DNA of 64,000 bases from a bacterium (lineage in GTDB: Bacteria > Bacillota > Bacilli > Lactobacillales > Streptococcaceae). Under the pieces are notes generated by a model. It was not told the origin of the DNA. It saw only the letters and a list, made by a program, of their open reading frames with translations, and did no database searches. Location: contig CAJNCJ010000007.1 of NCBI GenBank assembly GCA_905221235.1, forward strand, positions 1-64,000. The letters run 5' to 3'. A program made the translations under genes and the position numbers. Of the stretch, positions 16,334 through 27,069 are shown piece after piece (the first letter of the stretch is position 1; every line of letters starts with the position of its first letter).

Positions 16334-19157
16334 GATGTAACTTTCCTTTCAAATAGTGTCCTGTGTAGCTGGCTTCATTAGCCGCTACTTCTTCTGGGGT
16401 TCCTGTTGCGATGATGGTTCCACCACCGACACCGCCCTCAGGACCCAGGTCGATAATATGGTCTGCTGTCTTAATAACATCCAAATTGTGCTCAATAACG
16501 AGGACTGTATTGCCATCGTCTACAAAGCGAGCCAAGACTTTAAGCAAGCGAGCGATATCCTCGGTATGTAGCCCTGTCGTCGGTTCATCCAGAATATAGA
16601 ATGACTTGCCTGTCGAGCGTTTGTGGAGTTCGCTAGCCAGCTTCATACGCTGGGCTTCTCCCCCAGAAAGGGTGGTAGCTGGTTGACCTAGCGTCACATA
16701 GCCCAGTCCCACATCCTTGATAGTCTGAAGTTTGCGTTGAATTTTCGGAATGTGTTGGAAAAATTCTACCGCATCGTTGACCGTCATATCCAAGACCTGC
16801 GAGATATTCTTTTCCTTGTAGTGAACTTCTAGGGTTTCACTGTTGTAGCGGGTCCCGTGGCAGACCTCACAAGCCACGTAAACATCTGGCAAGAAGTGCA
16901 TCTCAATCTTGATAATCCCGTCACCTGAGCAGGCTTCACAACGACCTCCCTTGACGTTGAAACTGAAACGCCCCTTCTTGTAGCCTCGAATCTTGGCTTC
17001 GTTTGTCTGGGCAAAGAGGTCACGTATATCGTCAAAAACTCCCGTATAGGTAGCAGGGTTAGACCTTGGCGTTCGTCCGATTGGACTCTGGTCAATGTCA
17101 ATCAAGCGGTCTACATGCTCAATCCCTGTGATGGTCTTGAATTTACCAGGTTTGTCTGAATTGCGGTTGAGCTTCTGGGCAATAGCTTTTTTGAGGATGC
17201 TGTTGATTAAGGTCGATTTCCCTGAACCTGACACACCTGTCACTGCGATGAATTTTCCTAACGGGAAACGAGCAGTGATATTTTGCAAGTTATTCTCACG
17301 TGCTCCTGCCACCTCGATAAAACGACCATTTCCCACACGGCGCTCTTCTGGTACTGGAATGGCACGTTTGCCTGACAAGTACTGGCCTGTGATAGACTTG
17401 CTGTTGCGAGCCACCTGCTTGGGCGTTCCTGCAGCAACAATCTCCCCACCAAAAACACCGGCACCGGGACCAACGTCAATCAGGTAATCCGCCTCGCGCA
17501 TAGTATCTTCGTCGTGTTCCACCACGATGAGAGTATTGCCCAAGTCGCGCATCTTTTTCAGACTGGCAATCAGGCGGTCATTATCCCTCTGGTGAAGACC
17601 AATCGACGGCTCATCCAGGATATAAAGGACACCTGATAGGTTGGAACCAATCTGAGTTGCCAAGCGAATACGCTGACTCTCCCCACCTGAAAGGGTTCCT
17701 GCCGAACGTGACAGAGTTAGATAGTTGAGACCCACGTTATTGAGGAAGGTCAAGCGATCCTTGATTTCCTTTAGGATAGGCCGAGCAATTATGGCTTCAT
17801 TTTCAGATAGAGTCAACTGGCTTACCAAGTCCAAGTGGTCTGCGATAGACAGGTCTGAGATTTCTCCGATATGTAGCCCTTGCTCGCCACCCACACGGAC
17901 AGACAAGGCCTGGTCATTGAGACGATAGCCGTGACAGGTTCCGCAGGTCAGCTCATTCATGTAGAGACGCATCTGGGTGCGGGTGTAATCACTGTTGGTC
18001 TCATGGTAGCGACGCTTGATATTATTGGCAACTCCCTCAAACGGAATGTCGATATCTCGCACACCACCAAATTCATTCTCATAGTGGAAATGAAATTCCT
18101 TACCATCTGAGCCGTAGAGAATCAAGTTCTTATCTTCTTCTGACAAATCCTCAAAAGGCTTATCCATATCTACTCCAAAGGCTGTCATGGCTTGTTCCAG
18201 CATGTTTGGATAGTAGTTAGATGAGATAGGATTCCAAGGGGCCAAGGCTCCCTCACGTAGCGTTTTGCTGGCATCTGGCACTACCAAATCAGTATCCACC
18301 TCCAGCTTGATGCCCAAGCCGTCACACTCACTACAAGAACCAAAAGGAGCATTGAAGGAGAAGAGACGAGGCTCTAACTCTGGTACAGTAAAACCACAAA
18401 CCGGGCAGGCATAATGCTCAGAGAAGAGCAACTCAGAATCGTCCATCGTGTCGATAATGACATAACCTTCTGCAATACGAAGGGCTGCCTCAATGGAATC
18501 AAAGAGACGGCTACGAATGCCCTCCTTGATGACAATACGGTCAACCACAACATCAATATTGTGTTGCTTGCTCTTGGACAACTCTGGTACTTCGGTCACA
18601 TCATAGACTTCCCCATCCACACGGACACGAACATAGCCGTCTTTCTGAACCTTTTCAATGACGCTCTTATGCTGTCCTTTTTTCTTACGAATGACTGGTG
18701 CTAAGATTTGCAGGCGCTGGCGTTCTGGTAACTCCAAAACCTTATCCACAATTTGCTCCACAGAAGAAGCCTTGATAGCTCCATGCCCGTTGATACAGTA
18801 AGGCGTCCCCACACGCGCGTAGAGGAGACGCAGATAGTCATTGATTTCAGTCGTGGTTCCCACCGTCGAACGAGGATTTTTGCTTGTCGTTTTCTGGTCA
18901 ATGGAAATAGCTGGGCTGAGACCATCAATGGCATCTACATCTGGTTTTTCCATATTCCCCAAGAACTGGCGAGCGTAGGCTGACAAACTCTCCACATAGC
19001 GACGTTGTCCCTCCGCATAGAGGGTATCAAAGGCCAGACTGGATTTCCCTGAACCTGACAAGCCGGTTACGACAACCAACTTGTCTCGTGGAATCTCCAC
19101 ATCAATATTTTTTAAATTATGGGCACGCGCCCCATGAATGACAATTTTATCTTGCAT
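16326..19157 (-). CDS. uvrA: excinuclease ABC subunit A
   Basis: UvrA is the damage-sensing ATPase dimer of nucleotide excision repair. It has two ABC ATPase units: Walker [13 protein letters not shown] and [12 protein letters not shown], with signatures [12 protein letters not shown] and [12 protein letters not shown]. Zinc-binding CxxC pairs are CPVCGF...CSECDG and CEACSGDG...CEVCHG. The start chosen ([14 protein letters not shown], 943 aa) is downstream of a TATAAT that would lie inside any longer frame. corA diverges from it. Confidence 0.95.
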   Translation of the reverse strand: MQDKIVIHGARAHNLKNIDVEIPRDKLVVVTGLSGSGKSSLAFDTLYAEGQRRYVESLSAYARQFLGNMEKPDVDAIDGLSPAISIDQKTTSKNPRSTVGTTTEINDYLRLLYARVGTPYCINGHGAIKASSVEQIVDKVLELPERQRLQILAPVIRKKKGQHKSVIEKVQKDGYVRVRVDGEVYDVTEVPELSKSKQHNIDVVVDRIVIKEGIRSRLFDSIEAALRIAEGYVIIDTMDDSELLFSEHYACPVCGFTVPELEPRLFSFNAPFGSCSECDGLGIKLEVDTDLVVPDASKTLREGALAPWNPISSNYYPNMLEQAMTAFGVDMDKPFEDLSEEDKNLILYGSDGKEFHFHYENEFGGVRDIDIPFEGVANNIKRRYHETNSDYTRTQMRLYMNELTCGTCHGYRLNDQALSVRVGGEQGLHIGEISDLSIADHLDLVSQLTLSENEAIIARPILKEIKDRLTFLNNVGLNYLTLSRSAGTLSGGESQRIRLATQIGSNLSGVLYILDEPSIGLHQRDNDRLIASLKKMRDLGNTLIVVEHDEDTMREADYLIDVGPGAGVFGGEIVAAGTPKQVARNSKSITGQYLSGKRAIPVPEERRVGNGRFIEVAGARENNLQNITARFPLGKFIAVTGVSGSGKSTLINSILKKAIAQKLNRNSDKPGKFKTITGIEHVDRLIDIDQSPIGRTPRSNPATYTGVFDDIRDLFAQTNEAKIRGYKKGRFSFNVKGGRCEACSGDGIIKIEMHFLPDVYVACEVCHGTRYNSETLEVHYKEKNISQVLDMTVNDAVEFFQHIPKIQRKLQTIKDVGLGYVTLGQPATTLSGGEAQRMKLASELHKRSTGKSFYILDEPTTGLHTEDIARLLKVLARFVDDGNTVLVIEHNLDVIKTADHIIDLGPEGGVGGGTIIATGTPEEVAANEASYTGHYLKGKLHHE

Positions 19158-19288
19158 CTTTGTTCTTTCTAGTCCATTATTGCTTACCATTATACCAAAA
19201 AAAGTGAGATTCTATTACCCAAAAGGCTGAATTTATAGTATAATAGTACGGTGTGAAAAAATCTGAAAAATGAGAAAGGATATGGGAT

Positions 19289-20233
19289 ATGAAACAAGTT
19301 TTCCTCTCTACAACAACTGAATTTAAAGAGATCGATACGCTTGAACCGGGTACTTGGATCAATCTCGTCAATCCGACTCAAAATGAATCACTCGAAATCG
19401 CTAACGCCTTCGACATTGATATTGCTGACCTTCGAGCACCGCTCGATGCGGAAGAAATGTCTCGTATTACCATTGAAGACGAGTACACCCTGATTATCGT
19501 TGACGTGCCGGTCACAGAGGAAAGAAATAACCGCACCTACTACGTAACTATTCCGCTTGGTATTATCATCACTGAGGAAACCATTATCACTACGTGTTTG
19601 GAACCACTACCGGTCCTCGATGTCTTTATCAACCGTCGTTTGCGTAATTTCTATACTTTCATGCGTTCGCGTTTTATCTTCCAGATTCTCTATCGCAATG
19701 CAGAGCTTTACCTAACAGCCCTTCGTTCAATCGACCGTAAGAGTGAACAAATCGAAAGTCAACTGCATCAATCAACTCGTAATGAAGAATTGATTGAGCT
19801 TATGGAATTGGAAAAAACCATCGTCTATTTCAAGGCTTCCCTCAAAACAAATGAGCGTGTGATTAAGAAATTGACCAGCTCAACCAGCAATATCAAGAAA
19901 TACCTTGAGGACGAAGACCTGCTTGAAGATACCCTGATTGAAACCCAACAGGCCATCGAGATGGCAGATATTTATGGAAACGTCTTGCATTCTATGACAG
20001 AGACCTTCGCCTCTATCATTTCCAATAACCAGAACAACATTATGAAGACCTTGGCCCTTGTGACCATCGTCATGTCCATCCCAACCATGGTCTTTTCTGC
20101 CTACGGGATGAACTTTAAGGATAATGAAATCCCCCTAAACGGTGAGCCAAATGCCTTCTGGTTAATCGTCTTTATCGCCTTTGCTATGAGTGTCTCGCTC
20201 ACTCTCTATCTCATCCATAAAAAATGGTTCTAA
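19289..20233 (+). CDS. corA: CorA family Mg2+/divalent cation transporter
   Basis: This 314-aa CorA-fold channel protein has a long cytosolic alpha/beta and coiled-coil domain (to about residue 250) and two C-terminal membrane helices. The pore motif AYGMNFKDNE ends the first helix, which carries the canonical Gly-Met-Asn. It is divergently transcribed from uvrA; a TATAAT lies at 19240-19245. The following DUF1129 gene begins 11 nt after its stop. Confidence 0.93.
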   Translation: MKQVFLSTTTEFKEIDTLEPGTWINLVNPTQNESLEIANAFDIDIADLRAPLDAEEMSRITIEDEYTLIIVDVPVTEERNNRTYYVTIPLGIIITEETIITTCLEPLPVLDVFINRRLRNFYTFMRSRFIFQILYRNAELYLTALRSIDRKSEQIESQLHQSTRNEELIELMELEKTIVYFKASLKTNERVIKKLTSSTSNIKKYLEDEDLLEDTLIETQQAIEMADIYGNVLHSMTETFASIISNNQNNIMKTLALVTIVMSIPTMVFSAYGMNFKDNEIPLNGEPNAFWLIVFIAFAMSVSLTLYLIHKKWF

Positions 20234-20244
20234 GAGGAGTTCCT

Positions 20245-20922
20245 ATGTCTCAGATTGATCTACAAAAATTAACAAAGAAAAACCAAGAATTTGTCCACAT
20301 CGCTACCCAACAATTCATCAAAGATGGAAAAACAGATGCTGAAATCAAGGCTATTTTTGAGGAAGTCATTCCTCAAATCCTTGAAGAGCAAGCCAAAGGT
20401 ACGACTGCTCGCTCCCTCTATGGCGCACCAACTCATTGGGCTCATAGTTTCACTGTCAAGGAACAATATGAAAAAGAGCATCCAAAAGAAAATGATGATC
20501 CAAAACTGATGATTATGGACTCAGCCCTTTTCATCACTAGCCTCTTTGCCCTCGTCAGCGCACTCACAACTTTCTTTGCAGCAGATCAGGCTTTCGGCTA
20601 TGGACTTGTCACTCTCCTGCTAGTTGGACTGGTTGGTGGATTTGCCTTCTACTTGATGTACTACTTTGTTTACCAATACTACGGGCCTGATATGGACCGC
20701 AGTCAACGTCCACCTTTCTGGAAATCTGTACTGGTTATCCTAGTTTCTATGTTCCTTTGGTTGCTTGTCTTCTTTGCAACAAGCTTCCTACCAGCTAGCC
20801 TTAACCCAGTACTTGCTCCATTGCCGCTGGCTATTATCGGAGCAGCCCTCCTAGCCCTTCGCTTCTATCTTAAGAAACGCTTGAATATCCGTAGCGCAAG
20901 TGCAGGACCAACACGCTATTAA
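20245..20922 (+). CDS. DUF1129 family membrane protein
   Basis: This 225-aa protein has a soluble helical N-terminus (about 95 residues, MSQIDLQKLTKKNQEF) and four or five hydrophobic segments. The start has GAGGAG 5 nt upstream; a longer frame would overlap corA. It matches DUF1129 proteins, which are commonly linked to corA in streptococci. No transport or enzymatic motif is evident. Confidence 0.85.
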   Translation: MSQIDLQKLTKKNQEFVHIATQQFIKDGKTDAEIKAIFEEVIPQILEEQAKGTTARSLYGAPTHWAHSFTVKEQYEKEHPKENDDPKLMIMDSALFITSLFALVSALTTFFAADQAFGYGLVTLLLVGLVGGFAFYLMYYFVYQYYGPDMDRSQRPPFWKSVLVILVSMFLWLLVFFATSFLPASLNPVLAPLPLAIIGAALLALRFYLKKRLNIRSASAGPTRY

Positions 20923-20932
20923 GAATAATGAT

Positions 20933-20961
20933 AAAAGCAACTGCAGATGCGGTTGCTTTTT
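20933..20961 (+). terminator. terminator after corA-DUF1129
   Basis: AAAAGCAAC pairs with GTTGCTTTTT, ten nt after the DUF1129 stop. Confidence 0.85.
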
Positions 20962-21064
20962 CACGGCTCTTTTTTGATTTTAAAGTATTCTTCTGACATC
21001 CCACATAGTTTTCTCTCATCTTTTATGATAAAATAGGCTCAATCTATTTCTAGGAGAATAAAAT

Positions 21065-22099
21065 ATGATTTTTACTATTGGTATTGTTAGTTTATCTAGT
21101 GGCATTATCGGAGAAGACTTTATCAAACACGAAGTGGACTTGGGTGTCCAACGTCTCAAGGACTTGGGACTCAATCCTATCTTTTTGCCCCATTCGCTAA
21201 AGGGATTAGACTTTATCAAGAACCATCCTGAAGCGCGTGCAGAGGATTTGATTCATGCCTTTTCTGATGATAGCATCGACATGATCCTATGTGCCATCGG
21301 TGGAGACGATACCTATCGCTTGCTACCTTATCTTTTTGAAAATAACCAACTCCAAAAGGTTATCAAACAAAAAATTTTTCTTGGCTTCTCGGATACAACC
21401 ATGAACCATCTCATGTTGCATAAACTAGGTGTTAAAACTTTTTATGGTCAATCCTTTTTAGCAGACATTTGTGAATTGGACAAGGAGATGTTGCCCTATA
21501 GCTTTCACTACTTTAAAGAATTGATCGAAACGGGAAAAATCTCAGAAATCCGCCCTAGTGACGTTTGGTATGATGAAAGGACTGACTTCAGTCCCAAGGC
21601 TCTGGGGACACCTCGTGTCAGTCATGCAAATACCGGTTTTGAGTTGTTGCAAGGAAATGCCCAGTTCGAGGGAAAAATCCTCGGTGGTTGCCTCGAATCC
21701 CTCTACGATATCTTTGACAATTCTCGATACGCAGATAGCACGGAGCTCTGCCAAAAATACAAACTTTTCCCCGACTTGTCAGACTGGGAAGGAAAAATCC
21801 TCTTACTAGAAACAAGCGAAGAAAAGCCTGAGCCGAAAGACTTCAAAAAGATGTTGCAAACTTTAAAGAACACTGGTATATTCGAGGCCATCAGTGGACT
21901 CTTGGTCGGAAAACCTATGGATGAAACTTTCTATGACGACTATAAAGAGGCACTATTGGATATCATTGATAGCAATATCCCGATTGTCTATAATCTGAAT
22001 GTCGGCCACGCAACTCCAAGAGCCATTGTTCCCTTTGGAGTCCACGCTCATGTAGATGCACAGGAACAAGTCATTCGCTTTGACTATAACAAAAAATAA
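21065..22099 (+). CDS. LD-carboxypeptidase / MccF-like S66 peptidase
   Basis: This 344-aa cytosolic serine peptidase of family S66 shows GGDDTYRLLPYL (residues about 79-90) and FLGFSDTTMNHLM, where the nucleophilic Ser lies in the GFSD turn, plus the late Glu/His dyad (LLLETSEE and GHATPRAIVPFG). Family members cleave LD-peptides in murein recycling or detoxify microcin C-like adenylates (MccF); the sequence alone does not separate these. The start has AGGAG 7 nt upstream. Confidence 0.88.
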   Translation: MIFTIGIVSLSSGIIGEDFIKHEVDLGVQRLKDLGLNPIFLPHSLKGLDFIKNHPEARAEDLIHAFSDDSIDMILCAIGGDDTYRLLPYLFENNQLQKVIKQKIFLGFSDTTMNHLMLHKLGVKTFYGQSFLADICELDKEMLPYSFHYFKELIETGKISEIRPSDVWYDERTDFSPKALGTPRVSHANTGFELLQGNAQFEGKILGGCLESLYDIFDNSRYADSTELCQKYKLFPDLSDWEGKILLLETSEEKPEPKDFKKMLQTLKNTGIFEAISGLLVGKPMDETFYDDYKEALLDIIDSNIPIVYNLNVGHATPRAIVPFGVHAHVDAQEQVIRFDYNKK

Positions 22100-22204
22100 A
22101 TAGTTTCTCTATTTTTGTGCTTTTGTATTGGTTTTCGTTACAATTTATATCTGAATTTATTGCATTTCGCTAATTTCTATGATATCCTTTTGAAGGAGGT
22201 GTAT

Positions 22205-22468
22205 ATGACAAAACAAAAAATTAATCGAATCGTAGGTTCTATTGGAGCCTTTATTGGAATTATAGTATTTATTGCCTACATTCCTCAAATTATCGCTAAT
22301 TTACAGGGAAATAAAGCTCAACCATTTCAACCTTTATCAGCTGCTATATCTTGCTTAATCTGGGTTATTTATGGATGGACAAAAGAACCTAAGAAGGATT
22401 GGATATTAATCATTCCAAATTCAGCCGGTGTTATTTTAGGTGGAATCACTTTTCTGACTTCACTCTAA
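22205..22468 (+). CDS. SemiSWEET-type PQ-loop transporter
   Basis: This 87-aa protein has three membrane helices and the PQ-loop motif IAYIPQIIANL (about residues 23-33), followed by SCLIWVIYGW. These features fit SemiSWEET sugar transporters, which work as dimers. GAAGGAGGTG lies just before the ATG. A bidirectional terminator follows. Confidence 0.88.
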   Translation: MTKQKINRIVGSIGAFIGIIVFIAYIPQIIANLQGNKAQPFQPLSAAISCLIWVIYGWTKEPKKDWILIIPNSAGVILGGITFLTSL

Positions 22469-22487
22469 CAAATATACTAGTATGTAT

Positions 22488-22518
22488 AAAAAGCTGAGAT
22501 AAATTTCTCAGCTTTTTT
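22488..22518. terminator. bidirectional terminator between the SemiSWEET gene and tag
   Basis: AAAAAGCTGAGAT and TCTCAGCTTTTTT form a strong stem with A and T tails on both sides, between convergent genes. Confidence 0.88.
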
Positions 22519-22552
22519 CTATATTCTCAGATATGCTAGCTATCTGTACACA

Positions 22553-23116
22553 CTAATGACCGCTTTTCCACTCACAATCATTCTCATGGTCATCAACTAG
22601 GCCTGCTGCTTGTATAAAAGACAAGATGGCGACTGGGCCTGTGAACTTGAAGCCTCGTTTTTTGAGATCTTTGGCTAATCTCTCAGACAAGGGTGTTTTA
22701 GCTGGGGCTTGACGGTAATCGGGAACATCGTTAACGATCGTTTTCCCCTCAACAAAGGACCAAAGATAGGCATCAAAAGAGCCGTACTCTGCCTGTAGTC
22801 GTAGAAATGCTTGGGCGTTAGCTCGTGTAGCGAAAATCTTGGCTCTATTCCGAATGATAGCTGGATTCTCCAGCAAGGCTTCCAACTCGGTGTCGGTCAT
22901 GTCTGCGACCGCTTGAATTTGATAGCCATGAAAGGCTTCTCGGAAAGCTTGGCGTTTGTTTAGTACCGTTTCCCAAGACAGGCCTGCCTGATAGGTTTCC
23001 ATGCACAATAACTCAAACAATGCTTGGTCATCATGGAGGGGTTGGCCCCACTCCTCATCATGATAGGCAATGTAGAGCGGATTGGTCATCTTGACCCACG
23101 AACAACGTTTTGTCAT
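22553..23116 (-). CDS. tag: DNA-3-methyladenine glycosylase I
   Basis: Tag removes 3-methyladenine from alkylated DNA. The 187-aa length and the sequence (MTKRCSWVKMTNPLYIAYHD, EWGQPLHDDQALFELLCME) are typical; the N-terminal Cys and C-terminal His/Cys pair (DHENDCEWKSGH) supply the zinc ligands. It starts 9 nt after ruvA, forming a small DNA-repair operon. Confidence 0.94.
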   Translation of the reverse strand: MTKRCSWVKMTNPLYIAYHDEEWGQPLHDDQALFELLCMETYQAGLSWETVLNKRQAFREAFHGYQIQAVADMTDTELEALLENPAIIRNRAKIFATRANAQAFLRLQAEYGSFDAYLWSFVEGKTIVNDVPDYRQAPAKTPLSERLAKDLKKRGFKFTGPVAILSFIQAAGLVDDHENDCEWKSGH

Positions 23117-23125
23117 GCTCTGCTC

Positions 23126-23719
23126 CTATTTGACCAACATTTTAAGGGCCGACTTGATATAGTTTTCTGCTGTATCTGTCGTTCCTTCAAAGAATTTCTT
23201 GATTTTCTTAAGCTCAGTTACCTTGTAGCCTAATGCCAACATGGCTTCCATGGCTTCTTCCAGTTCTTTGTTTTCAGCACTTGCTTGCACCGCGACCTTA
23301 GCAGGAAGATCATCTCCTGCAACTACTACCTTGCCTTCCAAGTCCAGCACCATCTGCTGGGCTGTTTTCTTGCCAATTTTAGGAAACTTGGTCAAGTAGG
23401 TGATGTTCTTGGTTTCGATGGCTTGAACCAAGCCAGCATTATCATCAGCAGCGATAATAGCCAGAGCTGATACAGGACCAATCCCAGAAACCGAAATCAG
23501 ACTGAGAAAGAGTTTCTTCTCGTCCTCTGAACGAAATCCATAAAGTAGATGGGCATCTTCACGCACGACCTGATGCACAAAAATTTGGGCTTCTTGGTTA
23601 ACTTGCCCTGAGTAAGCATAGGGATTGGCCACATGCAGGATATAGCCGATACCGTTGACTTCAAGAACAATGTATTTAGCAGTGATTTTGGTAATGATTC
23701 CTTTTAAATATTCGTACAT
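23126..23719 (-). CDS. ruvA: Holliday junction DNA helicase subunit RuvA
   Basis: RuvA binds four-way junctions and loads RuvB for branch migration. The 197-aa protein has the OB-fold N-terminal domain ([20 protein letters not shown]), two helix-hairpin-helix motifs ([13 protein letters not shown] and [16 protein letters not shown]), and a C-terminal UBA-like domain ([13 protein letters not shown]). ruvB is not adjacent, as in other pneumococci; tag follows. Confidence 0.95.
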   Translation of the reverse strand: MYEYLKGIITKITAKYIVLEVNGIGYILHVANPYAYSGQVNQEAQIFVHQVVREDAHLLYGFRSEDEKKLFLSLISVSGIGPVSALAIIAADDNAGLVQAIETKNITYLTKFPKIGKKTAQQMVLDLEGKVVVAGDDLPAKVAVQASAENKELEEAMEAMLALGYKVTELKKIKKFFEGTTDTAENYIKSALKMLVK

Positions 23720-23831
23720 AATTTTCCTTTTCTCTTATTTCGTTTATCTAGTATATCATATTTTCTTTATCCGAGGAGCGAGGAGAAATTAACTCAAACA
23801 AAATATATCAAAAATAATCTGTATTTATCTG

Positions 23832-23860
23832 TTGACATATTCAAAATTAAGTACTATAAT
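23832..23860 (+). promoter_or_regulatory. promoter of the riboflavin operon
   Basis: TTGACA, 17-nt spacer, TATAAT: a consensus sigma-A promoter about 20 nt before the FMN riboswitch. Confidence 0.92.
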
Positions 23861-23879
23861 CATCTGTAATTGAATAACT

Positions 23880-23996
23880 ATCTTCAGGGCAGGGTGCAAT
23901 TCCCTACCGGTGGTATAGCCCACGAGCCGAAAGGCATGATTTGGTGAAATTCCAAAGCCGACAGTATAGTCTGGATGAAAGAAGATAAAAGTATAT
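23880..23996 (+). promoter_or_regulatory. FMN riboswitch (RFN element)
   Basis: The canonical RFN blocks are present in order: AGGGCAGGGTGCAATTCCCT, ACCGGTGGTATAGCCCACGA, GATTTGGTGAAATTCCAAAG and CCGACAGTATAGTCTGGATG, closing with GAAGAT to pair with the initial ATCTTC. A strong terminator follows at 24011. FMN binding is expected to promote termination before ribD. Confidence 0.97.
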
Positions 23997-24010
23997 TTGT
24001 GCTTTTTGTG

Positions 24011-24048
24011 TGCTCTGAAATGATTACTTGTCATTTCAGAGCATTTTT
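24011..24048 (+). terminator. terminator of the FMN riboswitch
   Basis: A 13-bp perfect stem (TGCTCTGAAATGA/TCATTTCAGAGCA) with a 7-nt loop is followed by TTTTTGTT. It is the riboswitch expression platform. Confidence 0.93.
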
Positions 24049-24123
24049 GTTAATCGCATAAGTTTTCTTTTGTATGCCTTGAATAGTCCCCTATTCAAGG
24101 TATATTTTTTTGGAGGTAGTGAG

Positions 24124-25224
24124 ATGAGCGACTCAAAATATATGCAATTAGCAATAAAACTGGCACAAAAAGGGGCTGGTTACGTCAATCCCAATCCTAT
24201 GGTCGGCGCAGTTATTGTAAAAGATAATCATATTATCGGACAAGGTTATCATGAGTTTTTTGGTGGCCCACATGCTGAGAGAAATGCTCTTAAAAACTGT
24301 AGAGAATCCCCTGTAGGAGCGACGCTTTATGTAACACTTGAACCCTGTTGTCACTTCGGGAAAACACCTCCCTGTATAGATGCTATAATCGATAGTGGTA
24401 TTACGAGAGTAGTCGTTGGAAGCCTAGACTGTAACCCTATTGTATCTGGAAAAGGAGTAAAAATACTTGAGGAAAATAATCTTCAAGTTACTGTTGGAGT
24501 TTTAGAAAATGAGTGTCTTAACTTAATAAAAAGTTTTAGAAAGTACATTACTCAGCATGTACCCTATGTTTTTATGAAATATGCAATGACAATGGATGGA
24601 AAAATAGCCACTAAAACAAATCAATCCAAATGGATTACTGGAGAAGAGGCAAGAAAGCATGTACATCAATTGCGACACCAGGTTAGTGCGATTATGGTGG
24701 GAGTCAATACTGTTATTCAAGACGATCCTTTGCTGACATGTAGATTGGAGGAAGGGAAAAATCCTATCCGTATCATATGCGATACACATTTACGAACTCC
24801 TCTTACCTCTAAAATCGTAAAAACAGCAAATGATATTAAAACTTACATTGCCACTTCCTCTGAAGACAAAAATAAAATGAAGCTATATCAAAATCATGGC
24901 TGTGAAATACTTTCCATAAAGAAAAAAGGCAATCATATAGACTTATCGGATTTAATGCAACATCTAGGAAACATGCAGATTGATAGCCTACTTCTAGAAG
25001 GGGGCAGTCTAATGAATTGGAGTGCTTTGGAACAACAAATTGTTGATGAGCTGAAAATATATATCGCACCAAAAATTTTTGGAGGCAGTGCCAAGTTTCC
25101 TGTTGGAGGTGAAGGTATTGCTTTGCCAAATGACGCTATTAGATTGAAACCTTATGCTTTTTCTCAAATAGGAAATGACTATCTCATAGAAAGTGAAGTG
25201 ATTTATCCATGTTCACAGGAATAA
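24124..25224 (+). CDS. ribD: bifunctional riboflavin deaminase/reductase RibD
   Basis: RibD carries out steps 2 and 3 of riboflavin synthesis (pyrimidine deamination, then NADPH reduction). The N-terminal deaminase has the zinc site HAERNAL and EPCCHFGKTPPC. The C-terminal reductase begins near residue 145 (FMKYAMTMDGKIATKT) and includes LLLEGGSLMN. The start (MSDSKYMQLAIKLA) has GGAGG 7 nt upstream; in-frame codons further up fall in the terminator region. The end overlaps ribE by 16 bp. Confidence 0.95.
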   Translation: MSDSKYMQLAIKLAQKGAGYVNPNPMVGAVIVKDNHIIGQGYHEFFGGPHAERNALKNCRESPVGATLYVTLEPCCHFGKTPPCIDAIIDSGITRVVVGSLDCNPIVSGKGVKILEENNLQVTVGVLENECLNLIKSFRKYITQHVPYVFMKYAMTMDGKIATKTNQSKWITGEEARKHVHQLRHQVSAIMVGVNTVIQDDPLLTCRLEEGKNPIRIICDTHLRTPLTSKIVKTANDIKTYIATSSEDKNKMKLYQNHGCEILSIKKKGNHIDLSDLMQHLGNMQIDSLLLEGGSLMNWSALEQQIVDELKIYIAPKIFGGSAKFPVGGEGIALPNDAIRLKPYAFSQIGNDYLIESEVIYPCSQE

Positions 25225-25844
25225 TTGAAGAAATCGGAAAAGTTGAGAGAATACAGAAAGACTCTCGTAATTGCAAACTATCAATTAAAGCTTCAAAAAT
25301 ATTAACGGATATCCATTTAGGCGATAGTATAGCAGTAAATGGTATCTGTCTTACAGTTACTCATTTCAATCATCAAGCCTTTACAGTTGATGTAATGAAT
25401 GAAACATGGAGTCGAACAGCTCTTACCCTATTAAAACATGGAAGTGAGGTAAATCTAGAAAGAGCCTTATCTGTCAACGGTCGACTTGGGGGTCACGTCG
25501 TTACAGGACACATTGATGGTACAGGAAAAATCTCGTCAATAAAAAAAGATGATAATGCTGTATGGTATCAAATCAACACACAAAAAGAAATTTTAGATTT
25601 AATAGTTGAAAAAGGATCTATTACAATTGACGGCATTAGTCTGACTGTCGCTAAAGTCTCCAAACTAAACTTTTCAGTATCTGTTATCCCTCATACCTTG
25701 GAACAAACCATTCTTAAGAATAAACAAGTCGGGAGTACAGTAAATCTTGAAAATGATATCTTAGGTAAATATGTGCAAAAACTGATGGATAATTCTCCAA
25801 AATCAGAAATATCTAGAGAACTATTATATCAAAATGGATTTTAG
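25209..25844 (+). CDS. ribE: riboflavin synthase alpha chain RibE
   Basis: This enzyme dismutates two lumazines to riboflavin. The 211-aa protein consists of two lumazine-binding repeats: one from MFTGIIEEIGKVERI, with GDSIAVNGICLTVT, and one from GHVVTGHIDGTGKI, with GSITIDGISLTVA. It is the second gene of the rib operon and overlaps ribD. Confidence 0.95.
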   Translation: MFTGIIEEIGKVERIQKDSRNCKLSIKASKILTDIHLGDSIAVNGICLTVTHFNHQAFTVDVMNETWSRTALTLLKHGSEVNLERALSVNGRLGGHVVTGHIDGTGKISSIKKDDNAVWYQINTQKEILDLIVEKGSITIDGISLTVAKVSKLNFSVSVIPHTLEQTILKNKQVGSTVNLENDILGKYVQKLMDNSPKSEISRELLYQNGF

Positions 25845-25863
25845 TAGAAAGGATGATCAGTCA

Positions 25864-27069
25864 ATGGAATATCGAAAAATACAAGAAGCATTAGAAGCAT
25901 TGCAGAAGGGACGACTTGTTCTTGTTATAGACGACAAGGATAGAGAAAACGAAGGAGACTTAATTTGTTCTGCACAAGCAGCTACAACAGAAAATGTTAA
26001 TTTCATGGCTACTTATGCCAAAGGATTAATTTGTATGCCTATGAGCGAACGTTTAGCTAATCAATTAATGCTTTCACCTATGGTTGAAAACAATACAGAT
26101 AATCATAAGACTGCTTTTACAGTTTCAATTGATTATAAGGAAACGACCACAGGTATTTCTGCCGAGGAAAGAGGATTGACCGCACGTATGTGTGTATCCG
26201 AAGATATAAGACCCTCTGATTTTCGCAGGCCAGGACATATGTTTCCTTTAATTGCGAAAAACGGTGGTGTTCTAGAAAGAAATGGACACACAGAAGCAAC
26301 TGTTGATCTATTAAAATTAGCAGGACTAAAAGAGTGTGGCCTATGTTGTGAAATAATGAATCATGATGGCAAAATGATGAGAACAGATGATTTAATTCAG
26401 TTCTCGAAGAAACACAAGATCCCACTAATTACCATTAAAGAATTACAAGAATATAGAAAAGTATATGATCAGCTGGTAGAACGAGTTTCAACTGTCAATA
26501 TGCCTACTAGATACGGTAATTTTAAAGCAATTAGCTATATAGATAAACTAAATGGGGAACATCATCTTGCTCTTATTATGGGAAATATAGAGGATGAAGC
26601 CAATGTATTATGTCGGGTCCACTCTGAATGTTTAACAGGAGATGTTTTAGGCTCTTTACGGTGCGATTGTGGACAGCAATTCGATAAAGCTATGAAAATG
26701 ATTGCTGAAAATGGTTCGGGTGTCTTACTTTACTTGCGACAGGAGGGACGAGGAATTGGACTTATCAATAAATTAAAAGCCTATCATTTACAAGATCAAG
26801 GAATGGATACGCTCGATGCCAATCTTGCATTAGGCTTTGAAGGTGATTTAAGAGAATATTATATTGGAGCACAAATGCTTAAAGACCTGGGACTACAGTC
26901 ACTTCATTTACTGACAAATAATCCTGACAAGGTTGAACAGTTAGAAAAATATGGAATTACCATTTCCAGTAGAATACCAATCGAAATAGAAGCCAATCCT
27001 TACGACAGTTTTTATTTAGAAACAAAGAAAAATCGAATGGGTCACATTTTAAATATGGAGGAAAAATAA
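25864..27069 (+). CDS. ribBA: bifunctional DHBP synthase / GTP cyclohydrolase II
   Basis: The N-terminal half (residues 1-200) is 3,4-dihydroxy-2-butanone-4-phosphate synthase (IDDKDRENEGDL, RRPGHMFPL, GHTEATVDL). The C-terminal half is GTP cyclohydrolase II, with its zinc site in CLTGDVLGSLRCDCGQQF and the RQEGRGIGL motif. Together they supply both riboflavin precursors. The ATG giving MEYRKIQEAL is chosen for its AAGGA about 10 nt upstream; a start at 25834 is possible. Length 401 aa. Confidence 0.95.
   Translation: MEYRKIQEALEALQKGRLVLVIDDKDRENEGDLICSAQAATTENVNFMATYAKGLICMPMSERLANQLMLSPMVENNTDNHKTAFTVSIDYKETTTGISAEERGLTARMCVSEDIRPSDFRRPGHMFPLIAKNGGVLERNGHTEATVDLLKLAGLKECGLCCEIMNHDGKMMRTDDLIQFSKKHKIPLITIKELQEYRKVYDQLVERVSTVNMPTRYGNFKAISYIDKLNGEHHLALIMGNIEDEANVLCRVHSECLTGDVLGSLRCDCGQQFDKAMKMIAENGSGVLLYLRQEGRGIGLINKLKAYHLQDQGMDTLDANLALGFEGDLREYYIGAQMLKDLGLQSLHLLTNNPDKVEQLEKYGITISSRIPIEIEANPYDSFYLETKKNRMGHILNMEEK

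Noticed and set aside
16326-19157. Many long overlapping frames opposite uvrA
   Set aside because: They are antisense shadows of a highly conserved gene and lack ribosome-binding sites.
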